Source of the DNA: Antedon mediterranea
Taxonomy: Eukaryota; Echinodermata; Crinoidea; Comatulida; Antedonidae
Direction: 5' to 3'
DNA: 64,000 bases
Assembly (NCBI RefSeq): GCF_964355755.1
Contig: NC_092675.1
Span: 25,646,412-25,710,411, forward strand
The notes beneath the pieces were generated by a model. The model was given only the letters and a program-made list of their open reading frames with translations, did not search any database and was not told where the DNA came from. Both the position numbers and the translations under genes were made by a program. This document shows positions 57,701 to 64,000 of this stretch, piece by piece; positions within the stretch are counted from its first letter, which is position 1, and each line of letters begins with the position of its first letter.

Positions 57701-60700
57701 ACATTGGTTTTGTAGATATTGAAAAACCTGAAGTTGTGTGTCCAGATGATATAGAATTACATGTTGGGAATAATCATCGTTTACATCAAGTTGATTGGAA
57801 TCCTCCTGCAGTTTCTGATAATTTTCATACGGATCTTTCGGCAACCTGTTCTCCATCATCAGATTCTTTATTTCCAGTTGAATTCACCAAAGTTACTTGC
57901 TCAGCAACTGATGCAACTGGAAACAAAGGAAACTGTTCGTTTGTTGTAAATATTGCAGGTCAGGAAACTATTGCTAAAGCTTGGTTCCCACTAGGACGCA
58001 ACACAAGAACGCTTGTGATTGGTCAATTTGCTTACGTTGCGGTAATTACGTCATTGCGTTGCGTCCTAATGGGAACCAAGCTTAATAATGAAGAAAGAAC
58101 TATGATCGAATCTGTAGTTGGGCATAAAGGTACATCTATACAAGTTGTTTGTTTTTTCAGATGATAGGAAACCTGACCTCGTTTGTCCTGAGCATATCAC
58201 GGTGGGAAACAATACTGACCAGTACGAAGATCCAGTAACCTGGAGTGACCCAGCAGTGACCGACAATTTGCATACAAATATATCAGCAACGTGTACACAT
58301 GCATCGGGATCAATATTTGATGTTGGTTCAACTATTGTCACGTGTTCGGCAACAGACGGTACTGGAAATGTGGGAAGTTGTTCATTTGTTGTCCATGTCA
58401 TAGGTCAAACATTTATTTCTAGTAAGCAATACTTGAAACAACTTAACAGTCCTAACTTAGACAATTTCGTATTTATATGTAATGGTAGAAATATAATATT
58501 TAGGCCTATTGAAATACGCAATAGTTGCCACTGTAGACATAAAGTATTACATTATAAAGTTATTTTGTAATTAAATAGTTCGACACATCCCATAACTACG
58601 TCTTACTAAAAGCCAAATTATTACAAATGAAATGTTGACGGCGCAATTTTTGTAACGGTTCCAATCCATCCATGTCGTAACACTTTATATAACGGATCGA
58701 ACGTGATATCAGTCAACAACAGCCAAGCTTCTCAAGTGTCGCGCGCGTGGTTGCTAATACTGCTAAAAAGAACATCAACGTACAAAACTTTGGCATTATA
58801 ATGACATCGCACTCTCAATGGCGTAATAAGAGTGCACTAGAACATTGATTTAATATCATGTGACACACAACCTTTCATTAAAATGACAAAAATATAGGCG
58901 TTGTATAATATTGTTGAACTATATTAATTATATAATTAATTATTATAATGGACATTTGGTTGAATGTCATCATGTTTTATTATGTTGTGTTTAATTATGC
59001 TGTAGGCCTATGTATTGAATGGTAAATGGTCTGTTTGATATTAATATACAAATGAAAATATTTTAGATGATGTACGGCCTGTTCTCACTTGTCCTGGGCA
59101 CATTACCGTTAATGGTGATCAATCCAGGGATCCAATAACTTGGAGTAACCCCACATTGACATATAAAGGTACATTGTCAACGTGTACACCACCATCGGGA
59201 TATGTATTTGACGAGGGGTCAACCATTGTCACGTGCTCGGCTAGAGACAGCAATGGTGAAGTAATAAGATGTTCATTTGTAGTCCATGTTGAAGAGAGAA
59301 TTAATTCAGGTAAGTTATATTATTAATATCACATGACAACATAAATTATAAAAAATGTATTAAATTAAGGACATTCAAATTAAAAAGGTCTTAATAAAAC
59401 ACACATACCAATCACTACATTAGTGAAATATCTTTTTAAAATTTCAATTTTTCTACTTAGGCTTACGTTTAAAGTATAAACACATTTCATAATATTCCAT
59501 TTTAAAAATTAAAAACAAGTTTAAAAATTGGATTTATGTTTACGTTTAAGTTGTTTTTAATTTACAAAAAAAAAAAACGTTTTATTATTGGTAGATCTTG
59601 CTATCGGTATTGTGTGTCCAAGTGACATTACGTTTAATACGGATCAGCCTGTAGTTGTATGGAATGATCCCGAGTTGACAGACAACGTTGGTGGTACTGA
59701 CGTACAGCCAACTTGTAATCCACCATCTGGCGCTACGTTTGAAGTTGGATCAACCAGGGTTACTTGTTTCGCATTTTATCCTATTGTTAACATCAGCTGT
59801 TGGTTTAATGTTGGGAGTACAGAACGTTCTACGCCATTTGCAAGTTAGTAACAGTTAATTACAATTGATGCTTACTGCTAACTCAATTTTCATTAACATA
59901 AATATATCGGTGAGACGTGTCAAAATTTAAATAAAAATGTCAAGTTATCTGGGTCTTCAATAACCTAAATAGATACGATGATAATTATTGTTTGAATTAC
60001 TATTCTTAAAGATCATGCGCAAAGTGCCAGAGGATCAATGGATACCCATTCTCTGTTGTTAGCAGGACTCACGGTCATTATAACGCTTGGTCTTATCGCA
60101 TCACTTATAGGCCTAATAGTCAGGTAATACTATTTGTTATATTTATTGATAAATGTTGTTTATTTTGAAGACCAAATGCAAATTCTTTGGCATCAAAACC
60201 CCATCTTGGATACGTAGCCAATTCTTCTAACTATGGTTAGCAAGTAACAAATTAAGTATAAACGTTAAAAAGACTGATTTTAGGAACACATCAAAAATTA
60301 AATAAATTGATTAACATGGATATTAATATTAATATAGACGGTACAAAACTTGAAAAAGTAAATAACTGTAAACATTTAGGTGTCTTTATCGATGAAAATT
60401 AAAAATGCATAAACAAATAGATCAAGTGAAAAATAAAGTACTATCAGGTCTGTACTATCCAAAAAAATGCAGCAATATTTTCCCTCAAAATATTCAATCA
60501 TTAATGTACAAATCTATTATAGCCCACCATTTTGACTACTGCAATGTAGTATGGGGTCGTTGTAACCAAACCCTCAAATATAAACTCCAAGTAATCCAAA
60601 ATAGAGCGCCTAAAATAATTACACATAGCCTAAATCTAGGTATCACAGGCGCTCAAAGATTTAAATTGGCCTAATTTAGAAGAAAACCAATATTACAACG

Positions 60701-61158
60701 AAGCAGTCGCAATGTATAAAATAATGAATAACTTGACACGATCCTACTTAAGAAACAGGTTCTATGAACGCAAACAAACATATACTACTAGATCAAAAGA
60801 TATTCTAAGTTTACATAAGGCAAACACTGAGTATAAAAAGAAAAGTTTCTCGTATTCTGTGCAAAGCTATGGAATAGTTTAAATGCTATAAACTCAAATG
60901 CAATTACAGCTCCAAATATATATATAATATATTAAAAAAATTATAAATGACCAAAGATAAAATATACTTGAAACTCTATGTTTTTCATGAAATCATTTTT
61001 TTTTTCATAATGTACTGTAAATGATAACTTGTGTAATAGTATAAATAGTTTTGTAGTAAGTAAAGGCCTTGTGAAAAACACCAATATGGTGATTCAAGTG
61101 TCGCATCCGTTTTTAAATAAAGTTCTTCTTCTTCTTCTTATTATTATTATTATTGTTA

Positions 61159-61228
<70 letters not shown>

Positions 61229-61386
61229 GTTAGTATTAGTATTATTATTATTATTATTATAATCTATTTAATGTTAATGACTGATGACTGTTTTATTGTT
61301 TCAGATATCGTAAAAAAAAGAAGAATAAATTTGGAATTAATATGAAAGCAGATGAAGGAACAGTGACATGGGAGCTAATGGAATAA
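54784..61386 (+). CDS. Gene 5: F-type lectin / 4xHYR membrane receptor-like protein
   Basis: Exons: 54784-54880, 55432-55545, 56216-56305, 57158-57373, 57716-57958, 58161-58421, 59067-59309, 59595-59843, 60012-60123, 61305-61386; 568 aa. Signal peptide 1-22 (in-frame ATGs also at 54751, 54754 and 54766). F-type lectin to 172 with intact HX26-REDCCAER. HYR domains at 173-253, 254-340, 341-421 and 422-504; the last two have no close copy in this window, and the fourth is the most diverged. Membrane segment about 519-541 (LLLAGLTVIITLGLIASLIG). The tail is very basic (RYRKKKKNK), then ends DEGTVTWELME, alignable to the gene 1/4 tail. The last intron holds a decayed LINE. The HYR-A/HYR-B intron is only 202 bp and half of it is a MITE. 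Confidence 0.87.
56965..57068 (+). mobile_element. LINE 3'-end remnant in gene 5 intron 3
   Basis: AATTGTTAATGTTATTGTAA and the following 80 bases match the end of the LINE in gene 2 (24398-24505). The rest of that LINE is absent. Either gene 5 lost the bulk by deletion, or this stretch is old host sequence next to which the LINE fused. Confidence 0.5.
57977..58083. mobile_element. 107-bp MITE in HYR-A/HYR-B intron of gene 5
   Basis: AAGCTTGGTTCCCACTAGGA and, reverse-complemented, AAGCTTGGTTCCCATTAGGA match, and the match continues to CGCAAC. The element starts 18 bases after the HYR-A donor. The same intron in genes 3 and 4 is over 1.3 kb and lacks it. Confidence 0.88.
60255..61130 (+). mobile_element. 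Decayed LINE ORF2 end in gene 5 last intron
   Basis: Plus-strand reading gives INIDGTKLEKVNNCKHLGVF, a stop, then QNIQSLMYKSIIAHHFDYCN and LKYKLQVIQNRAPKIIT. This is the LINE thumb region (LGV.ID....W..H ... HFDYCN.VWG ... LQ.LQNRA.R.I). It is followed by a TTCTTC to TTATTA tail (61120-61262). Broken by stops. Confidence 0.85.
61135..61262. repeat. (TTA)n microsatellite
   Basis: Over 30 near-perfect TTA units, the 3' tail of the preceding LINE. It ends 42 bases before the acceptor of the tail exon of gene 5. The poly-Leu open frame over it is not a gene. Confidence 0.92.
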
Positions 61387-61434
61387 TGTTTAATTCAATT
61401 TAAAAAAAATGTTTTTCTAATAGTCTTTTATTAT

Positions 61435-62251
61435 AATTGAATACGTATAATATTAATCATACAGCTGACAGTAATGATTTAAATATACAAATTGGAACCA
61501 GTAAATTAGAACAAGTTGATAGTATAAGGTATCTGGGAGTCGTAATCGATGAAATGTTAACTTGGAAACAAAATACTCAATGTATTAGTAAAAATATTGG
61601 ATATAAAATAACAATGCTAGGTAAAATGGCTAGTAGTTTAAGTAAACCGTTACTAGAAACTCTATATATAAGTACAATTCAGCCTTGTAGTGATTATGCT
61701 ATAACAGTCTGGGGAAATACGACAGAGTTAAACAAAAATATTTTAAAGCGACATCAAAAAAGAGCTGCTCGAATTGTAACTAACAACTTCGATTATATTA
61801 ATGTAAGGGGTGACAACATCATCCAGAACTTATCGTGGCAAACTCTTGAAGAGAAACGAGATTTCTCCCTAGCATGTCTAATGTATAAATGTGTTTACGG
61901 CCTTGCACCAATTAGATTAGTAAATGAAATTGAATTGATTCGCGATATTCACACCCACTTAACACGTGGAGTAGAACATTTGAATGTAACAATACCTAAA
62001 TACACCCTTAGTAAAATGAATTCGTCCTTTAAAGTTGCAGGCGTAAAAATATGGAACAATTTACCAATTAATATTAAATCGGCACCAACAATTACGTCCT
62101 TTAAGGCTAGATACAAATCTCATTTCTTTTCATAAAAAACTGACATGTATTATATTTAATTAAGTTTCTCTTTTGTATATTTTGATTAAGACAGGACCAC
62201 AATGTAAAACAGATACACTGTTATCTGATTGTTTTATCCTGTATAAATATA

Positions 62252-62283
<32 letters not shown>

Positions 62284-62285
62284 AA
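61435..62285 (+). mobile_element. LINE ORF2 3' part after gene 5
   Basis: A 232-codon frame (61437-62135) encodes the LINE thumb and C-terminus: SIRYLGVVIDEMLTWKQN, CSDYAITVWGNTTELNK, RHQKRAARIVT, and the end TSFKARYKSHFFS. Unbroken but 5'-truncated. A second (TTA)n tail at 62250-62285 closes it. It starts about 50 bases after the stop of gene 5, so it lies in the 3' UTR region. Confidence 0.9.
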
Positions 62286-62705
62286 TATTGTAAAACCAAG
62301 GAGATAATAACATTTGATGTACTAGTTTAATTTGCTTACACCAACATTTGAAAAGTAACATTATTGATGCAGATTGTAAAAATAGTTCTGACCAAAGCAG
62401 AAGCAGACAATAAATGATATGTAAATATATATTTGCAATATAATTTGTTGGTTTGGAATATAGATATTTAATTTAATCATCATTGTTCTGTCTTTTTTTG
62501 CTGCTTTGGTCAGAAATATTTGACAATTTTATATTAATTTTAAGTACTCGCATCGATACGCTATTTACATAAATAATAAGTGTTACTTATTATTTATAAT
62601 TTGAGAATATTTCAATGTGAAGAATCTCTCGACTGTTATTTCCATTAATTTACATTTTCATCAGGCGAAACCAATATAATATGATATAATAATATTAAGA
62701 GACGA

Positions 62706-62824
62706 GTTGAACCAAGGCAATCTAACAACCGGACACTGAGCTCGCCTTGTCAAGATCGCAGCCACAGATAAACCATTTGATATCAGGAGCGCAGCATACT
62801 GTTGTTAGATTTCCTTGGTTGAAC
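62706..62824. mobile_element. 119-bp MITE
   Basis: GTTGAACCAAGGCAATCTAA and, reverse-complemented, GTTCAACCAAGGAAATCTAA, followed by CAAC in both, form TIRs. No coding capacity. TSD not resolved. Confidence 0.8.
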
Positions 62825-63834
62825 AAATAGGCCTACGTTATATTATTTAAGTGAATCTCAGTTGTTGAAACATGCAGCTCTAAATATGCATTCCTATTAT
62901 AATTATCATTTCACACATGTTTTTTATTACAACTTTATTTAGCAGTTATAACACGAGTGGAAATACTTTAAAACCACTATTTCGCATAACCTTTGTTTAA
63001 AGTATGCTGTAGGACTAACTAATGTACTTGCATACTATGCATGCATAATTCAACAGCCTATGACAATAATTTTTACAGGCAAAGTTGATGGATTAATGTT
63101 TTCGATTAATTTTTGGTATTATGTGACATTAAACATATTCAACCAAATTATTGTAAACAAATATTTTGTATATAGGCCTATCTTTAACAGAAAAACTCAA
63201 ATGATGTTATAAACATGTCGAATATAGAAGATTGGGTCAACCACTTCCCGTTGTACAATCATTAACCGAAGAGTAAAGAGATCAACACTCTCAATAATAG
63301 TAGACCTATTCTTAGAAAACAGATTAACACACGTTCTCACATTCCATCCAATCCTGCATAGTATGTCAATGAAAACGTACGTAAGGACAAATTTCGCGCC
63401 TAATTTGAGATATTTTACTCAACGATAGAAAGTTAAATACATACTTTCTGTACTAATTTTTAACACTTTTTTTTTTCTCTTTTGTGGCGTGAACCACCAC
63501 CTTTATTCTTTCATATCATAATTAAATACATTACAAATAAATCAGTAATATCTGTCTTCATATGTTCTTTCTTTAATTATATTGTTTTCCGTTAATATTC
63601 TACATTTTTCTTTATCTTTTTCTGCTCAAAAAAAAAATATCAGTAATTTTTGTAAATTTTAGTTTTTCACATATTGTTTCCAATATTATCCTCCTGCTTT
63701 CATGGTTTGTTATTATTCACATTGTACACAGACAATATACATACCATTTATATACATCTTATAGACATTATATACAAAGATATAAAACAACGTTTAATAA
63801 ATTTATTAGGTACCGGTAACTCTTTTAACATTAT
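62825..63834. other. Spacer after gene 5 with a conserved block
   Basis: AT-rich, no gene. 63235-63330 (TCAACCACTTCCCG ... AAGAGATCAACA ... TATTCTTAGAAAACAGATTA) aligns, more loosely, with 9952-10025 and 53635-53720 in the other spacers. Confidence 0.6.
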
Positions 63835-64000
63835 ATGAGCGTTAGTTTGTTCAGATCTTTAACAATAGACTTAAATACAATCCAAGAGTTTTTACACACT
63901 GGTTTGTTTAATTCAGTTAAAATCTTAATGTTATATATTGAGAAGACAGCAATTGAATATAAGTCATTTTTGTATTCACAATCAGACCCTAAAAGAAGTT
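63835..64000 (-). mobile_element. LINE ORF2 C-terminus, cut by window edge
   Basis: The minus strand from the window end reads LLLGSDCEYKNDLYSIAVFS, then ILTELNKPVCKNSWIVFKSI. It aligns with the LINE at 51541-51960 (LILG ... LNKPVGKSLWNSFKSN). The element continues past the window. Confidence 0.75.

Noticed and set aside
61029-61262. Leu-rich frame that looks like a membrane segment
   Set aside because: It is a (TTA)n microsatellite at a LINE tail.

Overview
The window is AT-rich animal DNA with spliced genes, GT-AG introns, many non-LTR LINEs, a Penelope-like element and several TIR DNA transposons. HYR domains joined to an F-type (fucolectin-like) lectin domain suggest an invertebrate deuterostome, most likely an echinoderm. 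This is inferred from protein families, not from a search.

The main content is a tandem, same-strand (+) array of five related genes: gene 1 (1471-8944), gene 2 (14074-26605, broken), gene 3 (29979-37975), gene 4 (45410-52637) and gene 5 (54784-61386). I rebuilt each by joining exons through splice sites and frame. The four intact models come out as exact open frames of 489, 497, 578 and 568 aa. Each encodes a signal peptide, one F-type lectin domain over four exons, two to four HYR domains (one exon each), one membrane segment and a short cytoplasmic tail. Nearly all introns are phase 1, so HYR exons can be gained or lost without breaking the frame. Genes 2-5 keep the fucose-binding motif H-X26-R-X-D-X4-R; gene 1 has lost its Asp. 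Three tails occur: a basic tail ending in a Trp-Glu motif (genes 1 and 4), a tyrosine tail with an ITIM-like IYCSVL (gene 3; cut off by a stop in gene 2), and a diverged Trp tail (gene 5).

The array grew by duplicating blocks that run from the tail of one gene to the head of the next. A T2-H3 block at about 25.0-36.0 kb recurs at about 36.1-49.8 kb, and a T1-H2 block at about 8.5-16.8 kb recurs at about 52.0-56.9 kb. The genes therefore read H1T1, H2T2, H3T2, H3T1, H2T3: a combinatorial pairing of lectin heads with signalling tails. Remnants of a further gene (split HYR exons) lie before genes 3 and 4, and a conserved intergenic stretch reappears after gene 5, so the array probably continues.

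Introns and spacers are full of transposons. Intron 3 of gene 2 holds a LINE split by four DNA elements, three with recognisable target-site duplications. A TTAA-flanked 3 kb element with a second element nested in it lies before gene 2. A Penelope-like element with a hammerhead-ribozyme-like core lies in intron 3 of gene 3. A 4.1 kb TIR element carrying a 42-bp minisatellite lies between genes 3 and 4. A tRNA-like gene sits in the last intron of gene 3, with a decayed copy in gene 2.
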